A DNA stretch of 8,397 nt, from the NCBI GenBank assembly GCA_003173995.1, contig PRDT01000084.1, positions 1 through 8,397 on the forward strand. The letters are read 5' to 3'. Position numbers and translations under genes: made by a program. Under the pieces are notes generated by a model. That model made no database searches. It saw only the letters and a program-made list of their open reading frames with translations, and was not told the origin of the DNA. This DNA is from Candidatus Levyibacteriota bacterium. Lineage in GTDB: Bacteria > Patescibacteriota > Microgenomatia > Levybacterales > UBA12049. Below are positions 1-7,098 of this stretch, one piece after another (the stretch's first letter is position 1; each line of letters begins with the position of its first letter).

Positions 1-39
1 ATACTCAAGAAGCACAAAAAGAATGCAAAGAGAAAGTAA
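1..39 (+). CDS. Possible 3' end of a rightward gene with a basic tail
   Basis: Reading from base 1 in frame 1 gives ILKKHKKNAKRK followed by TAA at 37-39. The + strand is strongly purine-rich here, as the coding strand is in the recognised genes of this window, and the stop falls 8 bases before the stop codon of the convergent 706-residue gene. A lysine/arginine-rich tail is common in small nucleic-acid-binding or ribosomal proteins, but twelve residues are far too few to name a family. Frame 3 is also open, from 3 to 170, but it would overlap the opposing gene by about 120 bases and is less likely. If the call is right, the two genes converge with almost no room for a terminator. Confidence 0.25.
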   Translation: MLKKHKKNAKRK

Positions 40-47
40 GAAGCAAG

Positions 48-2168
48 TTAGGAGCTGAAAAATTGTCTTCTATCAGGTCTCTGTATCCTATCAGGAGAAA
101 GTCCAAATACATTTTCCGCAACAAAAGCAACCATATCTTCTGGCACATGAAGATTTGCAAGACTAAATGATTTGGCAAGAAGATTAGTACACGCTTGAAA
201 AAGCTGTGTTAATGACACATTTTCTTTCTCTCCTTGTCTTACTGTTGGTCTTGCTACTCCTACATTAAAGGGTAGTACTATTTTTATGTTATCCAAAGAA
301 ATCCCCTGCTTAATAAAATAAGCCACTTCTCTGGGAGTCGACACCTGAATTCGAAGCTCAGGGGGAAATACAACAGATGTCATTCGGAGAGGAACAATTG
401 CTTGGGTATTTATTCCAATACGATCCGCATCAACCTGCACAAAACGTCCAAATTGTCGAGGAGCACAAGCCAAAATATATCCATCACTAACTGCTCCTTG
501 GCCTCTTTTTATCATCTGTTGAAGTGTTTGTATCAATAAAGGTGGTTTGGAAAGAATGAAATTATTAAATACTTGTGTAGGAATAAACCTTCCTGAGACT
601 GTTTTTTGTAGATACCCCTTTTGCAAAAAATCGGCTACTGTTTCTAAAACTGCTTCTTTACTTGTTGGAAATCGCCCCAAAAGTCCTTCAAGAGAGAATG
701 TATTGCTCATAATATCTGCAATAAGAGTTGACGTTATCGTAGTATTGTTTGTATGACGTGATGACTGCTCAAGTTGTTTGGAAGAGCCAGGAAGAATCCA
801 ATATTGCTCTTTTCCTGTCCTTTCACCAAGAATTTCGCCTTCTTCTTCTAATTGAGATAATACTTGCTCAACATAACGAAGGTCTTTGTTTTTTCTCAAT
901 CGTTGTACTATAACTTCCCATATTTGTGCTGTTTTCAATGGAGGGCTCAAAGGATCTGTTGCGTTTTCTGCAAGAATTGTTTGGACAAGACGAGCCATTT
1001 CAGATGAGGACAAGGATTCTGCTTTAAAAGAATCTCTGTGCGCTTTTCCAAAGATAGTTCGCATGAGCGCTTGATTTTTAAGAAGAGAATCACTTCTTTG
1101 TGCCCATGCTTCAAGCTCGCTGTCACGAACTGTACCTCCAGCATCAACTGCCATGAGCGTGTCACAGGCAGCAACAAGGTTTCTTAAAAATTCAACATGC
1201 GCTGCAGTGATGGTTACTGTAGATTGCTGATCTCTGGTGAAAGTTCCTTCTCCATATTGCACCATCGCCGGTTGTCCATCTCTCTCTGGTCGTTTATCTC
1301 TCCACCGTTTGATAACACCAGCAACTGCATCCTCTAATTCATCTATTGGCATTTCTTGATATTTCAGGGGAAGTAACTCAGAAATAAGAGACGCAGTAAT
1401 TGTACTTATTGTCAATCCTCTCTCATTTGCAATGCGAGAATGCATAACTTCATATACTTGCGTTGCGAGAGCATGAAGAGCGGGATCCTTATGTTGAATA
1501 GGAAGTTCTGCACTACTCCCTGCTGCCAATCGATAATGTACATATCGAGAATCCCCATTTGTTCTACTAGAAACATAATCCAAAAGTTTGAGATAACGTA
1601 ATGTAACAAGGTGGGTATTTGCATCCGCTACTCCACTGACATCAACAAGTTGTTTAGCTGTGAACGTAACATCTCCTGTTGACTCTCCTGCTAATGCAAC
1701 AATACCTTTAAATAAAGCAAGTCTTGTTGCTGGAGAGCGACCAAACAAGCCAGTTTGTGAAAATTCTGACTGGGCAATAAGCTCCACCAGTGGAACTGTT
1801 GATAAAACTGTTGGCTCTGCTGTCTCTGAAATAAGATAGCCTCCTTCTGCAGCTGGAATGACCACATCTGTCTCTTCTGTTGCTATTGGCTTATACCAAG
1901 AGAGTGGTGTACTTTTATCCATGACCCAGCCTTCTTCTATTGGATCTCCCTCTTCAGTTCGGTGCTTATAATCCAATCCCTGAGCAGCTAAAAGACCATA
2001 GAAAATACCACTACTAGTCATCACTTCTTCTGGGAGTAAACTACGAAATGCGAATAATGCACTCATAGCAACACCATCTGTTCGAAGCAATGCTTCAACA
2101 CGAGGCGACATAGAGGGACGTTCAGCTGCACGTTCTACAGCAGCTTCTGATCTTTCAGGCAAAGACAT
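48..2168 (-). CDS. Hypothetical 706-residue protein with several winged-helix-like segments
   Basis: I do not recognise this protein. It is long, soluble-looking, with no signal peptide and no membrane span. At least four stretches have the helix-helix-helix-wing pattern of winged helix-turn-helix domains. Residues about 147-215 are the clearest: a hydrophobic helix, TAKQLVDVSG as the second helix, then a helix around THLVTLRYLKLLDYV and a wing with RYVHYRL. Similar patterns appear near 230-312 (ending MVQYGEGTFT), 390-460 (ending KEQYWILP) and 475-532 (ending SGRFIPT). The C-terminal 130 residues look like a separate mixed alpha/beta region. The N-terminal 20 residues are charged and probably disordered. 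Repeated winged helices suggest a DNA-binding, chromosome-organising or scaffolding role, but that is inference from pattern alone. The ATG at 2168 is supported by a perfect -35 and a good -10 immediately upstream. It follows trxB by 44 bases but has its own promoter. Confidence 0.85.
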   Translation of the reverse strand: MSLPERSEAAVERAAERPSMSPRVEALLRTDGVAMSALFAFRSLLPEEVMTSSGIFYGLLAAQGLDYKHRTEEGDPIEEGWVMDKSTPLSWYKPIATEETDVVIPAAEGGYLISETAEPTVLSTVPLVELIAQSEFSQTGLFGRSPATRLALFKGIVALAGESTGDVTFTAKQLVDVSGVADANTHLVTLRYLKLLDYVSSRTNGDSRYVHYRLAAGSSAELPIQHKDPALHALATQVYEVMHSRIANERGLTISTITASLISELLPLKYQEMPIDELEDAVAGVIKRWRDKRPERDGQPAMVQYGEGTFTRDQQSTVTITAAHVEFLRNLVAACDTLMAVDAGGTVRDSELEAWAQRSDSLLKNQALMRTIFGKAHRDSFKAESLSSSEMARLVQTILAENATDPLSPPLKTAQIWEVIVQRLRKNKDLRYVEQVLSQLEEEGEILGERTGKEQYWILPGSSKQLEQSSRHTNNTTITSTLIADIMSNTFSLEGLLGRFPTSKEAVLETVADFLQKGYLQKTVSGRFIPTQVFNNFILSKPPLLIQTLQQMIKRGQGAVSDGYILACAPRQFGRFVQVDADRIGINTQAIVPLRMTSVVFPPELRIQVSTPREVAYFIKQGISLDNIKIVLPFNVGVARPTVRQGEKENVSLTQLFQACTNLLAKSFSLANLHVPEDMVAFVAENVFGLSPDRIQRPDRRQFFSS

Positions 2169-2175
2169 GGCTCAT

Positions 2176-2204
2176 AGTATAAGACGGGTATCTGAGGATG
2201 TCAA
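2176..2204 (-). promoter_or_regulatory. Promoter of the 706-residue gene
   Basis: On the minus strand TTGACA (2204-2199) is followed after 17 bases by TATACT (2181-2176). The -10 ends 7 bases before the ATG at 2168, so transcription should begin at or next to the start codon, giving a leaderless mRNA. This is the strongest promoter match on the minus strand of the window. Confidence 0.75.
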
Positions 2205-2212
2205 CTATGGGA

Positions 2213-3133
2213 TTATCCTTTCGTTGCGAGGTATTTTTCAATATCAATTGCTGCCTGGCAGCCGTACCCTGCTGCAGTAATTGCTTGTTGATATTTATCG
2301 TCTTGTACATCTCCTGATACAAATACACCTTCAATATTGGTCTTGGTACCATATTGATGCGTCACGTAGCCCCTTTCGGTTATCTCAATACCTGGGAATA
2401 CTTTGGTATTTGGGGTGTGACCTATAGCAACAAACACTCCTTGAAGTGGCAATTCTGTCTCCTCATTAGTCTGAACATTTTGCAACTTCACTTTCTCAAC
2501 GCTATTTGTACCAATAATCTCTGAAATAGCACTATTGAGGACAAAGGTAATTTTCGGATTGGCTTTGCATTTTTCTTGCATCACGTGGGAAGCCTTAAAT
2601 TCATCTCTTCTGTGAATAACATACACCCTGCTGGCAAAATTTGTGAGAAAATTTGCCTCCTCCATCGCGCTATCTCCCCCACCAACAACAGCGATTTCTT
2701 TATTTCTGAAAAATGCCCCATCACAAGTTGCACAGTACGAAACCCCATGACCTGTTAATTCTTTTTCACCAGGTATTCCAAGCATTTTTGCATCTGCTCC
2801 TGTTGCGATAAGGACAGTTTTTCCAGTGAATTCTTTTTCTCCTATTTTAATAGTAAAAGGACCACCAGGGTTCTTCGTAAGATCGGTTGGAGGAATATCA
2901 TCATCAACAAATTCTGCACCAAATTTTTCTGCTTGCTTTCGCATTGCCATCATAAGCTCAGGCCCTTGAATTCCTTCTGGGAAGCCTGGAAAATTCTCTA
3001 CTTCTGTGGTGAGTTGGAGTTGTCCTCCCCATTTTGCACCTGCAATAACAAGAGTCTTGAGATTGCCGCGAGTGGTGTAGATAGCTGCTGTGAGACCAGA
3101 TGGACCGGAGCCTACAATAATAACGTCATACAT
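2213..3133 (-). CDS. trxB: Thioredoxin reductase (NADPH)
   Basis: A flavoenzyme that passes electrons from NADPH through FAD and a redox-active disulfide to thioredoxin in the cytoplasm. At 306 residues it has the usual length of the low-molecular-weight bacterial type. The N-terminal FAD-binding motif is GSGPSG at residues 8-13. The active-site CATC is at 134-137, followed by the usual Asp138. The NADPH-binding motif GGGDSA is at 151-156, and HRRDEFKA near 174-181 carries the basic residues that normally hold the 2'-phosphate of NADPH. The C-terminal FAD motif has GD at 274-275 and QAITAAGYG at 283-291. All key residues are present, so it should be active. It lies 39 bases downstream of trxA, its expected substrate, in the same direction, yet has its own promoter-like sequence in that gap. 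The ATG at 3133 begins the standard MYDVIIVGSG start. Confidence 0.97.
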   Translation of the reverse strand: MYDVIIVGSGPSGLTAAIYTTRGNLKTLVIAGAKWGGQLQLTTEVENFPGFPEGIQGPELMMAMRKQAEKFGAEFVDDDIPPTDLTKNPGGPFTIKIGEKEFTGKTVLIATGADAKMLGIPGEKELTGHGVSYCATCDGAFFRNKEIAVVGGGDSAMEEANFLTNFASRVYVIHRRDEFKASHVMQEKCKANPKITFVLNSAISEIIGTNSVEKVKLQNVQTNEETELPLQGVFVAIGHTPNTKVFPGIEITERGYVTHQYGTKTNIEGVFVSGDVQDDKYQQAITAAGYGCQAAIDIEKYLATKG

Positions 3134-3143
3134 AATGATTTTT

Positions 3144-3172
3144 ATACTATCAGGAACAAATTAAGAAAACAA
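3144..3172 (-). promoter_or_regulatory. Probable promoter of trxB
   Basis: On the minus strand TTGTTT (3172-3167) is followed after 17 bases by TAGTAT (3149-3144), with the -10 ending 10 bases before the trxB ATG. An alternative -10, TATAAA at 3146-3141, would end 7 bases before it. The -35 begins directly after the trxA stop codon. The -35 is weak (TTG then T-rich), so co-transcription with trxA is also possible. Confidence 0.5.
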
Positions 3173-3499
3173 TTAGCTTTTGAGGACTGCTTCAATTTGC
3201 TGTCTGAGTGCTTCCTCACCTTGTGCTCCTATCATGGATTTGACTGGCTGACCATTCTTGAAAAACATAAGCGTTGGAATACTCATAATGCCATATTGGC
3301 CTGAAACTTGCTGATTTTGATCAACATCTACTTCTACAACTTTGACTTTATCTTTATATTCCTCAGCTAGCTTTTCAACAACAGGTTTGACAATTTTGCA
3401 TGGACCACACCATGTTGCCCAGAAATCAACCAATACTGGTTGTCCTGCCTTAAGGACTTCTTCTTGAAAATTGCCGTCTGTACCAACTACTGTCGCCAT
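3173..3499 (-). CDS. trxA: Thioredoxin
   Basis: A small cytoplasmic dithiol protein that reduces disulfides in client proteins and is itself reduced by thioredoxin reductase. The length of 108 residues is typical. It carries the classic WCGPCK active site at residues 30-35 (Cys31, Cys34), the buried Asp25 in LVDFWA that assists thiol chemistry, and the cis-proline Pro75 in SIPT facing the active site. The pattern KNGQPVKSMIGAQ near 81-93 is the usual final strand and helix start. It is followed after 39 bases by trxB in the same direction, so enzyme and substrate are encoded together. The ATG at 3499 is preceded by a good promoter rather than a ribosome binding site. No missing residues or oddities are visible. 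Confidence 0.97.
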   Translation of the reverse strand: MATVVGTDGNFQEEVLKAGQPVLVDFWATWCGPCKIVKPVVEKLAEEYKDKVKVVEVDVDQNQQVSGQYGIMSIPTLMFFKNGQPVKSMIGAQGEEALRQQIEAVLKS

Positions 3500-3508
3500 A
3501 ACTTCTCT

Positions 3509-3538
3509 ATACTAGTACCAAATGGGAGTTGTTGACAA
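3509..3538 (-). promoter_or_regulatory. Promoter of trxA
   Basis: On the minus strand TTGTCA (3538-3533) is followed after 18 bases by TAGTAT (3514-3509). The -10 ends 9 bases before the ATG, so the predicted transcript start is about 2-4 bases from the start codon. No Shine-Dalgarno sequence is present; the short AGAGAAG between -10 and ATG would lie largely outside the mRNA. Confidence 0.65.
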
Positions 3539-3583
3539 GAGGGTATTTTTTTCTCAGTAAGTATCTTAAAAGTAAGCAGGATA

Positions 3584-4348
3584 TTATGCTCGAAGTCTTG
3601 TTGCCTGCGCGAGTGCTCCTCTGGTAAGTATTGACACTCCTTCTTGTACCTGCGCTCTCACCGAGGATGCTGCAGGAATAGTCAGCATTCTTCTTCCTTC
3701 AAGAGTTGCTAATTGTTGTCGCAGAAAACCTAATTCAGGATCTGCTTGTAAGGTGTCTGACTGTACGCGAAGTGCCGAACCATAGACAGTACTCATCAAT
3801 CCATCAGTAAAGGAAAGTGTCGATAAAGCAGCCGTATTTTTACCTCGATAACTATCGGCAATCAAAGGAGCCAAAAGTGCATAACCAAAGACTTGTTGAT
3901 TGGTTGTCGCAAAGCCGTCAAGTTGCCTCCCTACTCCAGCAACAGCATCAGCAATAGACGTACTTGCACTCATTGATTGAATAAGTGCATCTGTTACCCT
4001 ATCTGCACGACCTGCTACTTCAGCAGTAAATGGAGCTGTCTGTTGTTGCATGTCGGTTCCTTCTAAAAATGCCATGATGGTTTGGGCTGTATCTTGTGCA
4101 CGCTGGACACTTTTTCCAACAAGTTCTCGTTGTCTTTTTGCTAACTCTCGGGCAGTGAGTCCCTTTAAACTATCTCCTGTTGTAATAGAGCCTAAAAGCC
4201 AGGCCGCAGGACCTAAGACAAGCCCGGCACCAAGAAGTAGAGCAAGCATTCTTCTTAGCTTTTGCTCTTCAGTAAGTGCTTCTGTGGGATCATCTCCTTC
4301 AAATAGATGACCATCCCAATTGTCTTCGTTTTCTGTACCTTTTGCCAT
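3584..4348 (-). CDS. Hypothetical single-span membrane protein with a long helical domain
   Basis: I do not recognise this 254-residue protein. The first 30 residues are acidic and hydrophilic (EDNWDG, FEGDD). One strong membrane segment follows at about residues 34-54 (LALLLGAGLVLGPAAWLLG), preceded by KLRR, which suggests the N terminus lies in the cytoplasm. The remaining 200 residues are rich in Ala, Gln, Thr and Leu and look mainly alpha-helical, possibly coiled coil, with no cysteines. The ATG at 4348 is preferred. A longer form beginning with TTG at 4369 is possible (261 residues), but that TTG lies in the spacer of the predicted promoter, whose -10 ends 9 bases before 4348. It lies 50 bases downstream of the 525-residue membrane protein gene and 84 bases before trxA. 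No function can be assigned. Confidence 0.75.
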   Translation of the reverse strand: MAKGTENEDNWDGHLFEGDDPTEALTEEQKLRRMLALLLGAGLVLGPAAWLLGSITTGDSLKGLTARELAKRQRELVGKSVQRAQDTAQTIMAFLEGTDMQQQTAPFTAEVAGRADRVTDALIQSMSASTSIADAVAGVGRQLDGFATTNQQVFGYALLAPLIADSYRGKNTAALSTLSFTDGLMSTVYGSALRVQSDTLQADPELGFLRQQLATLEGRRMLTIPAASSVRAQVQEGVSILTRGALAQATRLRA

Positions 4349-4357
4349 AGAGATTGA

Positions 4358-4386
4358 ATTATCAACCAAATCTGAAGATATTGCAA
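4358..4386 (-). promoter_or_regulatory. Promoter of the 254-residue gene; decides its start codon
   Basis: On the minus strand TTGCAA (4386-4381) is followed after 17 bases by GATAAT (4363-4358). The -10 ends 9 bases before the ATG at 4348, the same geometry as the other genes here. The alternative TTG start at 4369 lies upstream of the -10, which argues against it. Confidence 0.55.
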
Positions 4387-4398
4387 GATAAGAATTGT

Positions 4399-5976
4399 CT
4401 AACCGAGGTCTTCTCTACTGGTATGAAGATATGAGAAAAATTGCTCGAAGAAAGAGAAGATTGCCTTAAATGGTGCCTCAATAAGAAAATCAAAAATAAA
4501 GATAATAATATTAATTTGAGAAATTCCTTCCGTAAAGTACATGCCTACTCTCACAATTGGAATGATAAGAAAGTCAATAAATGGTGTAAGAAGTCCCTGC
4601 CCTGCATCAACTGAATAGGAATGTGCAGTCAAATTAATTCTATATGCAAGGAATGACACAACGGTTAAGAAGAAGACAAAAATAATTTGCGATACTAAAT
4701 TGAAGTGAACCTTATTCAGTGTCCAGACCACAAGACCAAAGCTGACGACAAATGCCAAAAGACCCAACAGTGCAAATACAACTTGCAAGACCGACCTCTT
4801 CTTTGGTGGGTGAACAAGTGTCTTAAGGACTGGAATAATTTCAGGATGATTTTCATACAAAATGGTATTAATTTTATCTAAAATACGCTGGGAATTATCC
4901 TTACCAGGAGTCTTAATGAAAAAGCTTGTGATAATCATCAAAAGTGGCGGAATACAGATATTAAGAGCTATGGTAGTCCAGTTAATATGTCCATACGCCC
5001 ATTTCTCGTAAGACCCCTCCACTCCAATAGCAAAGACTGCTTTGGTAATAAGAAGGAAAATAACACTTCGAATAATTGCGGTTGTAACTTTCTTTCTAAC
5101 TCCTTTATACCTGACATCACAGGCATCAAATACTACTTTTTTAAATTCCTCCGAGGTATCTAATAATTTACGGAAGTCTGTTTTGTGTTGGCGAAGTACA
5201 TCTTCTAAGATATAAAACACTGGTACTCTCTTTTTAATAAACATGTAGATTTTTTCTCTGAGGGGGTAGCTCAGTTGATACTCAATTTCCTTGTACCCTT
5301 TCAAAAATGACTTTGAAATTTGAGGTAAAGACTCTGTGGTAAGATCTCCAAATATCTGCTGGAAAAGATAAAAACGAAGAAATGCTATATCATCTTTTGC
5401 AAAGGCACGTCGAACTGCAAGGTAGACTTGAACATTTTTTGTGTCTTCTTTATCGTCAAGTATTTCCAGTCTATCCTTCATAATATGATACATAAAATTA
5501 CTCATCGTATTTTTCTCAATATTAGGGCTCAAAAATCTTGCAACCTGACAAGAAATCAAATGGATCGTCCACTCTGTCATAACCTGCTCTTTAATAACCT
5601 TTTGGTCTAAGACATTTTTTCGAAGATCAAGATAGAGTTGGACCATGTGGGCAATTTTTCCCACGTAACTTTCAGGAAGTGTGCTATTTGGGAAATAATG
5701 AGCCCAAATAAGCTCTCTGAGAAGAGGTTCAGCTATTTTCTCCCCATTACCTCCGAGGATAATACGACGCTTAATAATACGTTCAATAGCAGACCTGAGG
5801 ACAACTTCATCATCACTAATATCCATTGCTGTTCGAAGCTTTTCATACCAACTGGCAATTTCTGAAAGAAAGCGATTAACGGTAATTTTTGGTTCGTTAT
5901 TTGTAGCTTCTTTGCGTTCGAAGACTTTTACAACGGCATCAGACAAAGGAGAAAGTGATTGTGACTGTCCATCCAT
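4399..5976 (-). CDS. Hypothetical multi-pass membrane protein, 525 residues
   Basis: The function is unknown. Residues 1-295 form a large soluble, helix-rich, highly charged region with no catalytic motif that I can name. Membrane segments follow at about 298-317, 333-353, 395-420 and 425-445, with a further hydrophobic stretch near 462-480. The last 40 residues (SQINIIIFIFDF, then EAPFKAIFSFFEQFF) look like a membrane-surface or re-entrant helix region. A C-terminal ISQINI..FDF.IEAPFK pattern is something I associate with uncharacterised membrane proteins of candidate-phyla bacteria, but this is memory, not a search. The large cytoplasmic-looking head plus membrane tail could suit a scaffold or envelope-organising protein; that is guesswork. 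The ATG at 5976 is the first in frame and is preceded by a promoter-like sequence. It lies 49 bases after the dehydrogenase gene. Confidence 0.85.
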   Translation of the reverse strand: MDGQSQSLSPLSDAVVKVFERKEATNNEPKITVNRFLSEIASWYEKLRTAMDISDDEVVLRSAIERIIKRRIILGGNGEKIAEPLLRELIWAHYFPNSTLPESYVGKIAHMVQLYLDLRKNVLDQKVIKEQVMTEWTIHLISCQVARFLSPNIEKNTMSNFMYHIMKDRLEILDDKEDTKNVQVYLAVRRAFAKDDIAFLRFYLFQQIFGDLTTESLPQISKSFLKGYKEIEYQLSYPLREKIYMFIKKRVPVFYILEDVLRQHKTDFRKLLDTSEEFKKVVFDACDVRYKGVRKKVTTAIIRSVIFLLITKAVFAIGVEGSYEKWAYGHINWTTIALNICIPPLLMIITSFFIKTPGKDNSQRILDKINTILYENHPEIIPVLKTLVHPPKKRSVLQVVFALLGLLAFVVSFGLVVWTLNKVHFNLVSQIIFVFFLTVVSFLAYRINLTAHSYSVDAGQGLLTPFIDFLIIPIVRVGMYFTEGISQINIIIFIFDFLIEAPFKAIFSFFEQFFSYLHTSREDLG

Positions 5977-5985
5977 ACGTCAATC

Positions 5986-6014
5986 TCTATAGTATAGCAC
6001 GCCTGAAGGTTAAA
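5986..6014 (-). promoter_or_regulatory. Possible promoter of the 525-residue gene
   Basis: On the minus strand TTTAAC (6014-6009) is followed after 17 bases by TATAGA (5991-5986), with the -10 ending 9 bases before the ATG at 5976. An overlapping better -10, TATACT at 5996-5991, ends 14 bases before the ATG but lacks a well-spaced -35. The region is clearly promoter-like; which -10 is used is unclear. Confidence 0.45.
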
Positions 6015-6025
6015 GAAAGAGAGAG

Positions 6026-7027
6026 CTATACTTTGGCTTCAACAACATTCTGGGGCTTTCCACCCACAAATCCAGCAATATTGTCACCCGTAACAGTCAG
6101 TATCTCCTCTAGGGCCTCAGTACTATTAAATGCATTATGTGGTGTCACAATGACATCGTCACGGTCTAAAAGTACATGATTGAGAAGTTGTGTCTTTAAA
6201 TCACATTTGCCCAAAAATTCCTCAGTGAGTAATTCTCTTTCTTCTTGCACATAACATTCTTCCTCGAGTACATCGATACCAGCTCCTGTAAGGATTCCCT
6301 TCTCCAGTCCTGTAACCAATGCTTGCGTCTCAATAAGTCCACCTCTTGCCGTATTAATAAGAAGACTTCCTTTTTTGAAAGACTCGATATTTTGGGAATT
6401 AATCATATGGTTAGTCTCTGGAGTAAGTGGGACATGAAGGGTCACAATATCTGAGGTTGATAATAATGTCGGCAAATCAACAAAAGTAGTATTTGGAATT
6501 TGTGGATCGTGATGTGAATAGACAAGTACTTTCATACCAAATGCATTTGCAATACGCGCAACTGATGTTCCAATATTCCCTCCACCGATAATACCAATGG
6601 TCTTACCATTCAAATCAAATCCTCTGAGACCATCCAATGTAAAATCAGCACGTTGAGTACGTCTTGCTGACTCAATAATATGACGAGACAAAGCAAGAAT
6701 AAGAGCAAATGCGTGCTCAGCAACCGTAACCGCTCCATACGCCGGGACATTTGAGACAAGAATATTTTTCTCTTTACAATAATCCATAGCAATATGCTCA
6801 AAGCCAGTTGAGCGAGTTGCAATCATTTTAAGATTTGGTATTTGAGACAAAACTTCTTTTGTTGGCTCTGAATGAAGGAAAATAGAAATAATTTCTGCGT
6901 CTTTATATTGTTCTACATTCTCATGAGTGAGCTTGTCTTTAACAAAAACGACTTCATGTCCTGAGAGTTTGTTGGACAAAATAGGCTGTTCCCACTCCTC
7001 TATTTCAAAAATAATAACTTTCGCCAT
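6026..7027 (-). CDS. D-isomer-specific 2-hydroxyacid dehydrogenase, D-lactate dehydrogenase-like
   Basis: Catalyses NAD(P)H-linked interconversion of a 2-keto acid and a D-2-hydroxy acid, most likely pyruvate and D-lactate, which would re-oxidise NADH in a fermenting cell. At 333 residues it has the family length. The nucleotide-binding GGGNIG lies at residues 148-153. The catalytic triad of the family is visible: Arg228 in NTARGG, the acid at Glu257 at the end of IDVLEEE, and His297 in TPHNAF. Spacing from Arg228 to Glu257 matches D-lactate dehydrogenases; Glu257 to His297 is longer, because of a charged stretch at 258-290. After the second strand of the Rossmann fold the usual acidic residue that favours NAD is replaced by SHH (171-173), so NADP use is conceivable. 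Substrate cannot be fixed from sequence, so no gene symbol is given. The ATG at 7027 has a promoter directly upstream. Confidence 0.9.
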   Translation of the reverse strand: MAKVIIFEIEEWEQPILSNKLSGHEVVFVKDKLTHENVEQYKDAEIISIFLHSEPTKEVLSQIPNLKMIATRSTGFEHIAMDYCKEKNILVSNVPAYGAVTVAEHAFALILALSRHIIESARRTQRADFTLDGLRGFDLNGKTIGIIGGGNIGTSVARIANAFGMKVLVYSHHDPQIPNTTFVDLPTLLSTSDIVTLHVPLTPETNHMINSQNIESFKKGSLLINTARGGLIETQALVTGLEKGILTGAGIDVLEEECYVQEERELLTEEFLGKCDLKTQLLNHVLLDRDDVIVTPHNAFNSTEALEEILTVTGDNIAGFVGGKPQNVVEAKV

Positions 7028-7036
7028 TATTTTTAA

Positions 7037-7065
7037 AGTCTAACAAAAGAAATGACTGTTGACAA
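7037..7065 (-). promoter_or_regulatory. Promoter of the 2-hydroxyacid dehydrogenase gene
   Basis: On the minus strand TTGTCA (7065-7060) is followed after 17 bases by TAGACT (7042-7037), ending 9 bases before the ATG at 7027. Its -35 occupies almost exactly the same bases as the -35 of the divergent DsbA-like gene (TTGACAA at 7059-7065 read from either strand). Confidence 0.55.
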
Positions 7066-7088
7066 TTAGTTTGCTGCGCTCATATACT
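7059..7088 (+). promoter_or_regulatory. Promoter of the DsbA-like / GCSSCG membrane protein operon
   Basis: TTGACA (7059-7064) is followed after 18 bases by TATACT (7083-7088). The -10 ends 10 bases before the ATG at 7099, so the predicted transcript begins about 3-4 bases from the start codon. A perfect -35 and a five-of-six -10 make this one of the best promoters in the window. Confidence 0.75.
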
Positions 7089-7098
7089 AGAAAGACCT

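Noticed and set aside
3..170. An open + strand frame at the left edge (frame 3) as the tail of a gene.
   Set aside because: It would overlap the opposing 706-residue gene by about 120 bases. The frame 1 tail that stops at 39 leaves the genes just apart and is the better candidate.
547..1624. Several open frames of 60-76 codons within the 706-residue gene, on both strands.
   Set aside because: They lie inside a long gene with a good promoter, lack promoters of their own, and read as low-quality protein; they are shadows.
3541..3583. The T-rich run at 3545-3552 as a rho-independent terminator.
   Set aside because: There is no convincing stem before it, and for the leftward genes here the run reads as A, not T.
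4349..4369. A TTG start at 4369 giving a 261-residue form of the single-span membrane protein.
   Set aside because: The added seven codons overlap the predicted -10 and spacer, and the ATG at 4348 has the same promoter-to-start distance as the neighbouring genes.
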